NCBI RefSeq assembly: GCF_023197165.1
Contig: NZ_JALPRD010000019.1
Span: 1 to 64,000 of the forward strand
DNA length: 64,000 bases
Source: Sphingopyxis sp. MSC1_008
GTDB taxonomy: Bacteria; Pseudomonadota; Alphaproteobacteria; Sphingomonadales; Sphingomonadaceae
Reading direction: 5' to 3'
Shown here one piece after another: positions 1 to 9,594 of the stretch. Each line of letters starts with the position of its first letter. Position 1 is the stretch's first letter. The position numbers and the translations under genes are program-made. The notes under the pieces were generated by a model. That model was given only the letters and a program-made list of their open reading frames with translations. It was not told where the DNA came from and did no database searches.

Positions 1-1
1 G

Positions 2-637
2 CCGCCTCCCCCGCCGCCCGTCGTGGTCGTCATTCCTCCGCGGCCGCTGCCGCCGGGCAATGCTGCCGTGACGCAGATCCTGCCCGGACGCGGGATCGAC
101 GGACGCTTCGTCACCGCGAACAGCGGCGTGACCGGCGACCGTGCCTTCTGGCAGCTGAAGATCGGCCTCAACGTCGCGGCCATCGGCTGCCGCGGACTCG
201 AGGAAACGACGCTCATTTCGGCATACAACAACATCATCAAGACGCACGGCAAGGTCATCAAGTCGACCGAGAAGAGCGTCATCACCCAGCTGGGCAAGGA
301 AAACAAAAACAACGGCATCGCACCGCGCGACCGCCTTTCGACACAGCTGTTCAACTATTTCGCGCAGCCACCGGCGCAGCGCGGTTTCTGTGCGCGTGCC
401 AATGAAATCGCGCAGATTGTGTCGTCGACCCCGACCGCGCAACTCGTCGAACAGGCCCCCGCACATCTCGCGCGGCTCGACGAGCCGTTCAACGAATTCT
501 ATCAGGCCTATGCCCAGTATCAGGTCGACGCCGTCGCGTGGGATGCGAAATATGCGCCGCGGCCGGCGATCATGAGCACGCCGGCGCCGGCAGTCGGCCC
601 GACCGCTTCGGTGACGGTGCCGTCGGGTAACAACTGA
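2..637 (+). CDS. Hypothetical protein, 5' end outside the window
   Basis: The frame is open from the first bases of the window, so the gene starts upstream. The visible part opens with a run of six prolines followed by several valines, which looks like a low-complexity linker after an exported N-terminus. A soluble region of about 150 residues follows with no motif I recognise, then a C-terminal tail rich in Ala, Pro, Ser and Thr. A GTG inside the frame at position 23 lies in the proline/valine run and is unlikely to be the real start. ptsP follows after 87 nt on the same strand. Function unknown. Confidence 0.6.
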   Translation, partial: PPPPPPVVVVIPPRPLPPGNAAVTQILPGRGIDGRFVTANSGVTGDRAFWQLKIGLNVAAIGCRGLEETTLISAYNNIIKTHGKVIKSTEKSVITQLGKENKNNGIAPRDRLSTQLFNYFAQPPAQRGFCARANEIAQIVSSTPTAQLVEQAPAHLARLDEPFNEFYQAYAQYQVDAVAWDAKYAPRPAIMSTPAPAVGPTASVTVPSGNN

Positions 638-724
638 CGCCGGTTTCGAACCGCACAGGAATCAATTCGACAATCGCGCGCGGGGTATTGGCGCACACCG
701 CATCCTTCTGTTAGCAGGATTGCG

Positions 725-3022
725 ATGACCAACGCCCCGCCACCGCCCTCGTCGGCCGCCCAGTCGGCGCGCACCATCCTGACCCGGTTGCACGAGGTCA
801 TGGCATCGCGCTCCAATGCACAGGGCAAGTTGAACCAGGTCGTCGGCATCATCGGCGAATGCCTCGATAGCGAGGTCTGCTCGATCTACCTGCTGCGTGA
901 AGGCGCGCTCGAACTCTATGCGACCCGCGGGCTGAAGCAGGAGGCCGTCCACGTCACGCGCCTCGGCCTCGGTGAAGGGCTGGTCGGCATGATCGCCGAC
1001 CAGATCGAGACGCTGAACCTCGACGAAGCCGCCGCGCACCCCGATTTTTCCTATCGCCCCGAAACCGGCGAAGAATTGTTCCACAGCTTCGCCGGGGTGC
1101 CGATCATCCGGCGCGAGCGTGCGGTTGGCGTGCTCTGCGTCCAGCACAGCGATCCGCGCCGTTATGACGACATCGAGATCGAGACGTTGCAGACCGTCGC
1201 GATGGTGCTGTCCGAACTGATCGCCAACGCCGACCTCGTCGATACCGCCGCGCGCACCGATGCCGCCGCTGCCGACCAGTCGGCGCAGCGGCTGAACGGG
1301 CAGAAGCTCGTCGACGGCATGGGCGCCGGGGTCGCGGTGTTCCACCAGCCGCGCATCACGATCGAGCACACCGTTGCCGACGATACCGAGGCCGAACGCC
1401 ACCGCGTCTACGCCGCCTTCGACAAGATGCGCGAACAGATCGACCGCATGGCGAGCTCGGCCGACTTCGGTGTCGGCGGCGAACATGAGGAGGTCATCGA
1501 GACCTACAAGATGTTCGCCTATGACGAGGGATGGTCGCGGCGCATCAACGAGGCGATCGACAGCGGCCTGACCGCCGAGGCGGCGATCGAACGCGTCCAG
1601 CAGCGCACGCGCATGCGGATGCGCCAGATCGACGACCCTTTGCTGCGCGACCGCATGCACGATCTCGAGGATCTGTCGAACCGGCTGATCCGCATCGTGT
1701 CGGGGCAGATGGGCACCGCAGCGCAAATGGGCCTTCGGCACGATTCGATCCTGATCGCGCGCAACCTCGGCCCCGCCGAACTGCTCGAATATGACCGCCG
1801 CCGCCTGAAGGGCGTGGTGCTCGAGGAAGGCTCGCTCACCGCGCACGTCATCATCGTTGCGCGCGCAATGGGCGTGCCGGTGATTGGCCGGGTCAGCGAT
1901 GTGCGCGCCTCGATCCGTGAAGGCGACCTGCTGCTGCTCGATGCGGCGGCGGGCCAGGTGCATGTCCGGCCGACGCAGGCGGTGCAGGATGCGTTCGACG
2001 CCAAGCTGGAAATTTCGCAGAAGCGCCGCGCCAACCTTGCGTCGCTGCGCGACCTGCCCGCGGTCACCAAGGACGGCGTGCCGATCGAACTGATGATCAA
2101 CGCGGGTCTGCGCGAAGATGTGGCCGCACTCGACCTGACCGGCGCGCGCGGGATCGGGCTGTTCCGTACCGAATTCCAGTTCCTTGTGTCGGCGACCCTG
2201 CCCTCGCGCGACCGCCAGCAGCGGCTGTATCGCGACGTGCTCGACGCCGCCGGCGACCGCCCGGTGATTTTCCGCACCGTCGACATCGGCGGCGACAAGG
2301 CGCTGCCCTATATGAATGTCGAGGGCAGTGCGCAGGAAGAAAATCCGGCGATGGGCTGGCGCGCCTTGCGCCTCGCGCTCGAACGCGAAGGTTTGCTGAA
2401 AGTCCAGGCGCGCGCGCTGATGGAGGCCGCCGCCGGGCGGACGCTTAACGTCATGTTCCCGATGGTGTCCGAACCGTGGGAATATGAAGCCGCGCGCAAT
2501 TTGTTCGTCGGGCAGCGGGCGTGGCTTGCGAGCCACAACAAGAAATTGCCGGTCGCGATCCGCTATGGTGCGATGCTCGAGGTGCCGGGCCTGCTCGAAA
2601 CGCTCGACCTCATGCTGCCGCACCTCGACTTTCTGTCGGTCGGCACCAATGACCTGACGCAGTTCCTGTTCGCTGCCGACCGTGCACACCCGCGACTTGC
2701 CGAACGCTATGACTGGCTCTCGCCGACGGTCATGCGCTATCTCGCGCGCGTCGTCCGGACGGTGTCGGGGTCGAAAGTCGCGCTCGGCGTGTGCGGCGAA
2801 ATGGGCGGCCGCCCGCTGGAGGCGATGGCGCTCCTCGGCGTAGGCATCGAACGTCTGTCGATCACGCCCGCCGGCGTCGGCCCGGTGAAGGCGATGATCC
2901 GGTCGCTCGACCTCGGCGCGCTGCGCGCCGACATGGCGGCGATCCTCGCCCAGCCGTCGTCCAACCCGCGCGGCCAGTATCAGGAATGGGCTCAGCAACA
3001 TCAGGTCGATCTGGGCGACTAA
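725..3022 (+). CDS. ptsP: Phosphoenolpyruvate-protein phosphotransferase PtsP (enzyme I-Ntr)
   Basis: Cytoplasmic enzyme that autophosphorylates with phosphoenolpyruvate and passes the phosphate to NPr and EIIA-Ntr in the nitrogen PTS, a regulatory relay rather than a sugar uptake system. The 765-residue protein has a GAF domain at about 25-170. The enzyme I N-terminal and swivelling domains follow (about 185-425) with the phospho-histidine in SLTAHVIIVARAMGVPVIG (H374). The C-terminal PEP-binding TIM barrel shows GIGLFRTEFQFL, RTVDIGGDK, VGTNDLTQF and the catalytic cysteine in GVCGEMGGRP. Length and domain order match alphaproteobacterial PtsP. The ATG follows a weak AGCAGGA. No other PTS gene lies in the window. 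Confidence 0.97.
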   Translation: MTNAPPPPSSAAQSARTILTRLHEVMASRSNAQGKLNQVVGIIGECLDSEVCSIYLLREGALELYATRGLKQEAVHVTRLGLGEGLVGMIADQIETLNLDEAAAHPDFSYRPETGEELFHSFAGVPIIRRERAVGVLCVQHSDPRRYDDIEIETLQTVAMVLSELIANADLVDTAARTDAAAADQSAQRLNGQKLVDGMGAGVAVFHQPRITIEHTVADDTEAERHRVYAAFDKMREQIDRMASSADFGVGGEHEEVIETYKMFAYDEGWSRRINEAIDSGLTAEAAIERVQQRTRMRMRQIDDPLLRDRMHDLEDLSNRLIRIVSGQMGTAAQMGLRHDSILIARNLGPAELLEYDRRRLKGVVLEEGSLTAHVIIVARAMGVPVIGRVSDVRASIREGDLLLLDAAAGQVHVRPTQAVQDAFDAKLEISQKRRANLASLRDLPAVTKDGVPIELMINAGLREDVAALDLTGARGIGLFRTEFQFLVSATLPSRDRQQRLYRDVLDAAGDRPVIFRTVDIGGDKALPYMNVEGSAQEENPAMGWRALRLALEREGLLKVQARALMEAAAGRTLNVMFPMVSEPWEYEAARNLFVGQRAWLASHNKKLPVAIRYGAMLEVPGLLETLDLMLPHLDFLSVGTNDLTQFLFAADRAHPRLAERYDWLSPTVMRYLARVVRTVSGSKVALGVCGEMGGRPLEAMALLGVGIERLSITPAGVGPVKAMIRSLDLGALRADMAAILAQPSSNPRGQYQEWAQQHQVDLGD

Positions 3023-3104
3023 GCCGATTTCCTCCCGAAATTAACCTTTCAACAGGGATGTTTTGGTTAATACACTCTTGCACCCACTCGGGAGGCTGGA
3101 GAAG

Positions 3105-3752
3105 ATGATGCAGTTGGTCAAACGGTCTTACGCCGGCGTGATGCACACGATCGCGAACCTCGGTCCGATGGAAAAGCTTGCCGAGGACGCGCGGCACAGC
3201 GACGAATATGGCTGGCGGCGCTGGTCGGCATCGCTGCTCGCGATTCACGATATCGAACGCATGATCGCGCTGGGCCTTCCCTGGTGGAACGTCGCCGCAA
3301 CGCGCGAAGTCGCCGAATTTCTCTGGGCGCGGCCCGAGGCGCGCGTGTTCGAATATGGCGCGGGCGCGAGCACCATCTGGCTCGCACGCCACGCCGGCAG
3401 CGTCGTGTCGGTCGAACATCATGCCGAATGGCATCAACGCCTGACCAAAGAGGTCGCGCGCTATCCGAACATTGAGCTCCGCCATCGCGAACTCGATGGT
3501 GACGCCTATATCGGCGCGATTGAAGACGCGGACGGTCCGTTCGACCTGATCGTCGTCGACGGGCGCCGCCGTACCGAATGTCTTGCGCGCGCGATCCCGC
3601 ATCTGGCGCCCGGCGGCATCATCCTGCTCGATGACAGCGGCCGCGGCCGCTATCGCAGCGCGATCGAAACCTGCGGGCTCAAGGAACGCCGCTATTTCGG
3701 CCGCTCCTATTGCGTCCCCTACCCCGATTTCACCAGCATCCTTTATGGCTGA
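3105..3752 (+). CDS. Class I SAM-dependent methyltransferase-like protein
   Basis: Predicted cytoplasmic protein of 215 residues with a Rossmann methyltransferase core: motif I VFEYGAGAST, an acidic strand end at VVSVEHH, then FDLIVVDGRRR and LAPGGIILLDDS. The acceptor substrate cannot be told. I chose the ATG at 3105 (or 3108) because GGAG-type ribosome sites lie just upstream (3091-3101). A longer reading from a TTG at 3063 has no such site. The stop overlaps the start of the next gene by 8 nt, so the two are translationally coupled. The neighbouring membrane protein and glycosyltransferases suggest a cell-surface lipid or glycan role, which is inference. Confidence 0.75.
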   Translation: MMQLVKRSYAGVMHTIANLGPMEKLAEDARHSDEYGWRRWSASLLAIHDIERMIALGLPWWNVAATREVAEFLWARPEARVFEYGAGASTIWLARHAGSVVSVEHHAEWHQRLTKEVARYPNIELRHRELDGDAYIGAIEDADGPFDLIVVDGRRRTECLARAIPHLAPGGIILLDDSGRGRYRSAIETCGLKERRYFGRSYCVPYPDFTSILYG

Positions 3753-4587
3753 CACCGTCCTGGCCGGGCGCCGGCCGTCGTTCGAACGGATCGGGCGATG
3801 GGTCTGCGGCGCGGCGCTGGTGGGCAGCATCGTCTTTATCGGCGAGCGGCTGTGGCGCCTCGACTGGTCGACGCTTCAGCCGCATGCATCGTGGGGGCTT
3901 GCGGGCGCCATGATCGGCGCGCCCTTGTTGTTTGCGGCCGCCGACCGGGCGCTGGCCCGCGCATGGACCGCTGTGGTCGATCCTGGGAATGCCCTTCCGC
4001 GCCGCGACATGGCGCGCATCTATGCGCGCGGCGTGCTGATGAAATATTTGCCGGGGTCGATATTCCAATATGTCAGCCGCCAGGTCGAGGGCGCGAAGAC
4101 CGGGATCGAGCACAAGCTGCTCGCCAAGTCGGTCGTCGTCGAAGTCGGCCTGCATCTGGTCAGCAGCATGTCGGTTGCCGCCGTCTGCCTGACCTTCGAA
4201 CGCGCGCCCGCCGTTGCCGTTGCGGCGGCGGCTATCGTCGTCGGCGCGGCGCTCGCTGCGCGGCGGCCGCTCTTGACCGCGCTGGCCTTCCAGATCCTCG
4301 CTTTCGGCGCCTTCGCCCTTGCCGCGGCGCTGATCGGCGCTGCGGTCCTCCCCGCGGGTGCAAGCCTTGCCCATTTCGCGGCGCTGTTCCTGCTCGCGTG
4401 GCTCGCGGGTTTCGTCGTGCCGATGGCGCCCGGCGGGATCGGCATTCGTGAAGCGGCGCTCCTCGCTCTCGCGGGCGCCGGTTTGCCAGCTGCGGGCCTG
4501 ATGGCCGCCACGCTGGCGCTACGCGCGTCGTCGATCGCCGGCGATCTGGGATATGGCCTCGTCACACTGGGACGCCGCCGCAGCTAA
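3745..4587 (+). CDS. LPG-synthase-like (UPF0104) integral membrane protein
   Basis: About 280 residues with seven or so hydrophobic segments and the motif PGGIGIREAALL, characteristic of the flippase-like membrane domain family that includes the N-terminal part of lysylphosphatidylglycerol synthase. There is no C-terminal aminoacyl-transferase domain, so it is not expected to make lysyl-PG. Proteins of this type are often encoded beside polyprenol- or lipid-linked glycosyltransferases, and two glycosyltransferase genes face it on the other strand. The start ATG at 3745 overlaps the end of the methyltransferase gene. Substrate unknown. Confidence 0.8.
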   Translation: MADTVLAGRRPSFERIGRWVCGAALVGSIVFIGERLWRLDWSTLQPHASWGLAGAMIGAPLLFAAADRALARAWTAVVDPGNALPRRDMARIYARGVLMKYLPGSIFQYVSRQVEGAKTGIEHKLLAKSVVVEVGLHLVSSMSVAAVCLTFERAPAVAVAAAAIVVGAALAARRPLLTALAFQILAFGAFALAAALIGAAVLPAGASLAHFAALFLLAWLAGFVVPMAPGGIGIREAALLALAGAGLPAAGLMAATLALRASSIAGDLGYGLVTLGRRRS

Positions 4588-4607
4588 TCGAGATTACCGC
4601 GTCGATC

Positions 4608-6278
4608 CTAGAACGGCATGAACAGCGAGCCGCCCGCATCGGGCTGCACCGGAACCTCGATATCCTTGCCCCAGATCAGCCGCGCCCCGTTGGCGCCGGC
4701 CGTCGAGGCGCGATAAACGCCGCGATCGAGATGGACGAACTGGCCGGGAGCCACCACGCGGTCGCCGATCGTGACGCTCGCGCCGCGCACGGTGTAGAAA
4801 CCGGGGACGCGAACCTTGAACGCATGGCCGCTTGCACGGGCCGGAATATCTTCGCCCGCGATCCAGAACGGCCCCCACAGATGCACGAAGGTATCGCGGA
4901 TCGCGGCAAGGTCGCCGGGAAGGAAGGCCCGAACGGGGGCTTTGCCGTTCAGCGCCTCCTCGAACATATAATCGTCGTTCACCATCAAGGGCACCGGCTT
5001 GGACGCCATGGTTTCCTCGAGGCTGGGGAAGCCGCCGAGCAAATATTGGTCGATCCCCCATGGCGTCATGAACACATTGGCTTTCGGAAAACTGCCCAGC
5101 ATCGCGCAGCTGTCGAAATAGGCGACGCCACCCGGGAACATCGTATCGGCAACGCGCAATATCTGCCGCTGGCGTTCGATCGTGTTCGGCGGCTCGTTAT
5201 AGAAAACGAACCCGCCGCCCAGCAGCAAAAGCCCCGTGACCGATACCGCGCGATAGCGCGCTACCAGCGGCGCGAGCACCACGCCGCACGCGACCGTGAC
5301 GGGCGGCAGCATATAAACGTAAAAATAGGGCGCGGTGTTGTGATAGAAAAACAGCGTCAGGATCGGCAGGTAAAATCCGGTTATCGCCCATTTTTCCGGC
5401 TTCGACAGCGCCCCCTTCCAGACCATGACCGGGAACGCCAATATGACCAGCGCGAGCACGAGCGACAGTTGCACGCCCTTCACCATCGACAGCCAATAGG
5501 TAACATAGCCGAAGTGGAACATCTTGCCGCCCGCGCGCGAGACGACCTTCATCGCCTCGACGTCACTGTTGCCGGCAAGGCTGCTCGCGTGCGCCAGATA
5601 GATCAACGCAAAGGAACCGAGCGCGGCGACGCCGACCGCCGCCAGCTGGAACAGCAAGCGCCGCTTGTTGTCGGCCTCCGACCAGAGCAGCCAGGCGATG
5701 CCGAGGAAGACCGGGGCATAGAGGATCGTCTTGATCGTCAGCATCGCCGACAGGCCCGCGAGCAGGCCAACGGCGAGGATCGGGCCGATGCTCAATCGAA
5801 AACGCAGCAACATCCACGCCGCGGTCATCAGCAGCGCCGCGGCCGGTGCGTCGAAACGGAACGAGGTGCCGTGCTGAAGCACATATCCCGCGGTCAAATA
5901 GATAAGCGAGCAGAAGGCCGCAGGCACGCGCCCGACGAAACGCGACGCCGAGCCGAAAATCGCCACAGCGACCACGACGATGCACAGGAACATGAACATC
6001 CGGATCGCGACGATATGGTCGACCCCGACACCCGGCAGATTGACAACCCAGACGAAGGCGCGCGTATAGAGCGTCTGGAGCGGCTCGGTTAGGGTGCCTT
6101 GGGCGAGCTTCTGCACTTGGCTGTAATGATAAAATTCATCCCAGTTGATCGCGCGCGTCAGTGCGAGGTAGAGATGCCCCGCCAGGGCGAGGACGATCCC
6201 GGCGACCGGCCAGAATATCGAGCTGACGCCCGGGATTCGGGCTTTTCCGGCGGGCGCACCGGCCGTGAACGGTGTCAC
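4608..6278 (-). CDS. ArnT/PMT-like polytopic membrane glycosyltransferase
   Basis: A 556-residue protein with about ten transmembrane segments and a soluble C-terminal part of about 150 residues. After the first membrane segment an acidic pair in INWDEFYHYSQ (D47, E48) sits where GT-C enzymes of the ArnT/GT39/GT83 type carry catalytic acidic residues. Such enzymes use polyprenyl-phosphate sugars on the periplasmic face. It starts with GTG and its start overlaps the stop of the upstream GT2 gene in a GTGA arrangement, so the two are coupled. The GT2 enzyme plausibly makes the polyprenyl-phosphate sugar this protein uses. The sugar and acceptor cannot be read from sequence. Confidence 0.75.
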   Translation of the reverse strand: MTPFTAGAPAGKARIPGVSSIFWPVAGIVLALAGHLYLALTRAINWDEFYHYSQVQKLAQGTLTEPLQTLYTRAFVWVVNLPGVGVDHIVAIRMFMFLCIVVVAVAIFGSASRFVGRVPAAFCSLIYLTAGYVLQHGTSFRFDAPAAALLMTAAWMLLRFRLSIGPILAVGLLAGLSAMLTIKTILYAPVFLGIAWLLWSEADNKRRLLFQLAAVGVAALGSFALIYLAHASSLAGNSDVEAMKVVSRAGGKMFHFGYVTYWLSMVKGVQLSLVLALVILAFPVMVWKGALSKPEKWAITGFYLPILTLFFYHNTAPYFYVYMLPPVTVACGVVLAPLVARYRAVSVTGLLLLGGGFVFYNEPPNTIERQRQILRVADTMFPGGVAYFDSCAMLGSFPKANVFMTPWGIDQYLLGGFPSLEETMASKPVPLMVNDDYMFEEALNGKAPVRAFLPGDLAAIRDTFVHLWGPFWIAGEDIPARASGHAFKVRVPGFYTVRGASVTIGDRVVAPGQFVHLDRGVYRASTAGANGARLIWGKDIEVPVQPDAGGSLFMPF

Positions 6279-7273
6279 GCGGAGCCTTTCCGGCGGGTCC
6301 TCACGGCGGGTTCTTGCGCTTCACCAGCGGCGGGCAGCCGCTCCTCGATCTGCCGCAGGCGGACAAGGCTCGCCTCGATCAGCTTGCGGTTCGCGGCGAT
6401 CAGGTCCGCGAGTACGCCCATCACCGCCACCATGACGCCGAGAACGAGCAGCGCCCCGCCAATCACCAGCGATTGGACATGGCCGTCGCCGACGCCCTGA
6501 AGATAGAAGATCAGAAAGCGGACGATCGGCATGACGCCGACAAAGGCGATCGCAAGCCCGAGCCCGACAAAGGCGCGCAGCGGGTTGTAGGTCGTATAGG
6601 CGCGCGCCATCGTGATGCCGGTGTTGACGATGAAGCGCGGGATCGATTTGAACAGGCGCGACGGACGCAGCGTCGCGTTGGTGCGGATCGGCACGCTCAG
6701 GATCGACAGCCGCTTGCGGCCCGCCTGGATCAGCATGTCGGTTGTATAGCTGAACTCGGTCGTGATGTTGATGCGCTGCGCTGCGTCGCGGCTGATCGCG
6801 CGAAAACCGCTGACCGCATCCGAGACATGCACATTGGCGAGGCGCTGGACGATCGCGCTGCCCAATTCCTGCAGCCGGCGCTTCACCGGGCCGAAATGTT
6901 CATTGTTACCGACCCCGCGGTCGCCGACGACGATATCGGCGCGCCCGTCGAGGATCGGCGCGACGATCCGGGCGATGTCTTCGCCGACATATTGGCCGTC
7001 GGCGTCGGTGTTGACGATGATGTCGGCGCCCACTGCGAGCGCCGCGTCGATGCCCGAGCGGAACGCCGCGGCGAGACCGCGGTTGGTGCGGTGGCGCACG
7101 ACATGATGCACGCCCCACATGCGGGCGACCTGCGCGGTATTGTCGGTGCTGCCGTCGTCGATGACGAGTATCTCGATCGTATCGACGCCCTCGATCTTGC
7201 GCGGCAGCGCGGCGAGCGTTGCGGGAAGGTCCTCGGCCTCGTTCAGGCACGGTATTTGGATGACCAGCTTCAT
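6275..7273 (-). CDS. GT2 family (dolichyl-phosphate-mannose-synthase-like) glycosyltransferase
   Basis: A 332-residue enzyme expected to transfer a nucleotide-activated sugar to a polyprenyl phosphate at the inner membrane. The GT-A fold is visible: IPCLNEAEDL at the start, IDDGSTDNT (39-47) and the metal-binding NTDADGQ (88-94). Two or three C-terminal transmembrane segments (about 230-300) match DPM1/GtrB-type enzymes. I chose the ATG at 7273 because GGAGG lies 8 nt upstream and it opens directly into the first strand of the fold. A longer reading from 7336 adds 21 unconserved residues. It precedes the GT-C gene with a 4-nt overlap. Confidence 0.88.
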   Translation of the reverse strand: MKLVIQIPCLNEAEDLPATLAALPRKIEGVDTIEILVIDDGSTDNTAQVARMWGVHHVVRHRTNRGLAAAFRSGIDAALAVGADIIVNTDADGQYVGEDIARIVAPILDGRADIVVGDRGVGNNEHFGPVKRRLQELGSAIVQRLANVHVSDAVSGFRAISRDAAQRINITTEFSYTTDMLIQAGRKRLSILSVPIRTNATLRPSRLFKSIPRFIVNTGITMARAYTTYNPLRAFVGLGLAIAFVGVMPIVRFLIFYLQGVGDGHVQSLVIGGALLVLGVMVAVMGVLADLIAANRKLIEASLVRLRQIEERLPAAGEAQEPAVRTRRKGSA

Positions 7274-7459
7274 CGTGCCGTCCTCCGGCCCGATGCCCGC
7301 TTGCCTGGTCCGCTCTGATCCATGGAAGTTCCCCAAAATCCGTGTCCCAGCGGCCTAGAAGCTTGTGGTTAATATCCCGCTAACACTCGCCTGCAGCGCC
7401 ATTGTCACTGGGTATATGTTTATGTTATGTTCTCAACTCGATTCCTCGAGGAGAGAGTG

Positions 7460-7876
7460 ATGAGCGAGCAAGCCCCCCGTGCCAGCGGCCAATGCCATTG
7501 CGGCGCAATCCGCTATTCTATGACCACCGCGGTGCAACATCATGCGCTGTGCCATTGCAGCGACTGCCGCCGTCATTCGGGCGCACCGCTCGTCGGCTGG
7601 GCGCTCGTTGGAAATGATGAAATCGAGATCGATGGCACGGCAAAGATTTACGCCTCGTCCGAGCATGGCCGTCGCCATTTCTGCGGCGATTGCGGCACCG
7701 GCCTCTTCTATTCGAACGACGCGAGCTTTCCGGGCCAGATCGACGTGCAGACCGCGACGCTCGACGACCCCGACCTCATCCCAGCGCAGGCGCAGATCCA
7801 GACGGCCGAACGCATCGGCTGGATGGAAAAGCTGAACGACCTGCCCGCGTTCGAACGCTACCCGCCCTTCGAATGA
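7460..7876 (+). CDS. GFA/CENP-V family zinc protein
   Basis: A 138-residue protein of the family named after glutathione-dependent formaldehyde-activating enzyme. Seven zinc-ligand cysteines are visible: C12 and C14 (GQCHCGAI), C31, C33 and C36 (CHCSDC), and C75 and C78 (FCGDCGTG). This is the standard zinc pattern of the fold. Most members have no assigned substrate, so formaldehyde activation should not be assumed. The start at 7460 follows GAGGAGAGAG. An ATG 33 nt upstream has no ribosome site. The gene stands alone, divergent from the GT2 gene and convergent with the serine hydrolase. Confidence 0.88.
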   Translation: MSEQAPRASGQCHCGAIRYSMTTAVQHHALCHCSDCRRHSGAPLVGWALVGNDEIEIDGTAKIYASSEHGRRHFCGDCGTGLFYSNDASFPGQIDVQTATLDDPDLIPAQAQIQTAERIGWMEKLNDLPAFERYPPFE

Positions 7877-9298
7877 TCAGCGGTCGGCGGCGACGATCGC
7901 CTTGACGAGCGCCGCGGTGTCGAGCCGGTTCTTGTCGTCGTCATAACCCTGCCGGACGATCACCAGTTCGCGCGACGGGATGACGACGACATATTGGCCG
8001 CGGTTGCCAAAGCCGCCGAAGGCGTCGGCGGGGATGCCGTCCGACTTGCTCAGCAGCCAGAAGCCCGCGCCATAGCCGAACGCGCCATCGGGCTGCGGTC
8101 CGCTCGGCGTCGTGACGAAGCGGCGCCAGTCGGCGGGGAGCAGGCGCGCGCCCTGCCACATCCCGTCGTTCTGATAGAGAAGGCCCAGCCGCGCGAGGTC
8201 GCGCGCGGTGGTCCATACCTGGCTCGACAATATATAGTCGCCGTCCTTGTCATGTTCGACAAAGGTGCGCGTCATGCCGAGCCGGTCGAAGAAGGCGGCA
8301 GGGTCGAGCGGGGTCCCCGTCTTTTGCAGCGCGGCCTTCAGCGACAAAGTCGCGAGCAGCGTGTCGTTGTTGGCGTAGCGATAGCGGGTGCTCGGCGGGT
8401 TGAGCAGCGGCCATTGCGTGGTCCACTGGCGCACCGAAGCTCCGCCCATATAGATGGCGTCGCTTCGGTTGCCCGCGGTATCGCTCGTCAGGCCGCTCGC
8501 CATGCGCATCAGTTGCTCGGTGGTGATCGCCGCGCGCGGGTCGCCCGGCGACTGCCATTCGGCAATCATCGCGGGCTTTGTCACGTCGATCGAGTCTTGC
8601 TGCACCGCATGGCCGATCAAGGTCACGGCCATCGACTTGGCGACCGAGAAAGTGCGCTGCGCGGTGTGAGCATCGTGCCCGCCCCAATAATGTTCGAGCG
8701 CGATCCGGCCATTCTTGACGACCAAAAGCGAGCTGGAGCGACCGCCGAAGCTCGCGATGTCCGTCGCCACCTGATTGAATGGTGTTAGCCTCTTAGCGAT
8801 CGGCGCGCGCGCGTCCTTGTCGCCGATCGGCCAACGTTGCGCGTCGAGATCGGGGCGGCGATCCCCCTGCGGCGCCGCCTTCGGCTGCGCACCGATCGGC
8901 AGGGTGACACAGCCCTCACGTCCGCTCCATTCCGCGATCCGCGGGGGCATGTCATCGCGATAGCGCACGCTCACCCGCTTCGCTCCGGCGTCGACATCGG
9001 CCTTGAGCGCGCGGACATCCGCCTCGATCTCGGGATAGATGCCGGAGAGCTCATCGCGTTCGATCGCCTCGATTGGCTTGCCGCCGCCGTTCCACAAGGA
9101 TGAACAGACGAAGGCCGCGCGATAGCCCGCCGCCCATGCCCGGTTCAGCTCGGCATTGGGCTTGGGCGCCTGCGCCGCTGCGGGCACGGCGCCGGCAAGG
9201 AGTGCGGCGCCGAGGACACGCAGCAGTTCAGGGGCGATCGCCGAAAGCTTGGCGCTGCGCCTTTTTTGCGCGATCCCACCAAGCCCGGCGGAGGACAT
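7877..9298 (-). CDS. Exported serine hydrolase, class C beta-lactamase-like
   Basis: About 473 residues with a signal peptide ending near PAAAQA and a C-terminal penicillin-binding/beta-lactamase fold. The nucleophile motif is S218-V-A-K221 within RTFSVAKSM, and RYRYANND supplies the YxN-type tyrosine. The overall look is closest to 6-aminohexanoate-dimer hydrolases and related esterases rather than true beta-lactamases. About 170 residues between signal and SxxK are not conserved in the core fold. The start is uncertain. The ATG at 9298 gives a sensible signal peptide but has no strong ribosome site and overlaps the upstream gene by 71 nt. Acts in the periplasm. Substrate unknown. Confidence 0.82.
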   Translation of the reverse strand: MSSAGLGGIAQKRRSAKLSAIAPELLRVLGAALLAGAVPAAAQAPKPNAELNRAWAAGYRAAFVCSSLWNGGGKPIEAIERDELSGIYPEIEADVRALKADVDAGAKRVSVRYRDDMPPRIAEWSGREGCVTLPIGAQPKAAPQGDRRPDLDAQRWPIGDKDARAPIAKRLTPFNQVATDIASFGGRSSSLLVVKNGRIALEHYWGGHDAHTAQRTFSVAKSMAVTLIGHAVQQDSIDVTKPAMIAEWQSPGDPRAAITTEQLMRMASGLTSDTAGNRSDAIYMGGASVRQWTTQWPLLNPPSTRYRYANNDTLLATLSLKAALQKTGTPLDPAAFFDRLGMTRTFVEHDKDGDYILSSQVWTTARDLARLGLLYQNDGMWQGARLLPADWRRFVTTPSGPQPDGAFGYGAGFWLLSKSDGIPADAFGGFGNRGQYVVVIPSRELVIVRQGYDDDKNRLDTAALVKAIVAADR

Positions 9299-9581
9299 CG
9301 GCGACGCGTTCGGGATCGTGCGACCCGAACCGGACGAGCAGCGCGTGCCAGCCTTCATAATGCGGTGTTTGCCAGAAGCTGTCGGGATCGGTTTCAAGCA
9401 GGATTTCCTTTTCGTCGGGTTTGCACATCACGGCGAAACTGCCGGGCTCGCGGCCGGGCGAAGCAACCGCCTTGCCGTTGAGCTTCGGACAGGGGGTGCC
9501 GTAAAAGGAAAGCATCTCGACATCGGGAAGCGCGCACGCGAATGCGACCACATCGTCCCAGTTGTCGAATGTCAGCGCCAT
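9228..9581 (-). CDS. MmcQ/YjbR family DNA-binding-fold protein
   Basis: A 117-residue protein of the MmcQ/YjbR family. It begins with a short helical region and carries the family's conserved segments around LNGKAVAS and the aromatic-rich TPHYEGWHALLVRF, ending in a basic C-terminal helix. The family has a CyaY-like double-wing fold and weak evidence for DNA binding; no enzymatic role is established. It lies in a minus-strand run between a hypothetical exported protein and the serine hydrolase, whose start probably overlaps its end. Confidence 0.85.
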   Translation of the reverse strand: MALTFDNWDDVVAFACALPDVEMLSFYGTPCPKLNGKAVASPGREPGSFAVMCKPDEKEILLETDPDSFWQTPHYEGWHALLVRFGSHDPERVADVLRRAWWDRAKKAQRQAFGDRP

Positions 9582-9594
9582 ATGCCGGTGCAGA

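Noticed and set aside
662..3001. Long open frame antisense to ptsP
   Set aside because: In high-GC DNA the reverse frame of a real gene is often open. The translation is Arg/His/Asp-rich with no motif, while the plus strand encodes an intact PtsP.
7877..9298. Antibiotic-resistance beta-lactamase
   Set aside because: SxxK and YxN are present, but the sequence style and long N-terminal region fit esterase/amide hydrolase relatives. Nothing shows activity on beta-lactams.
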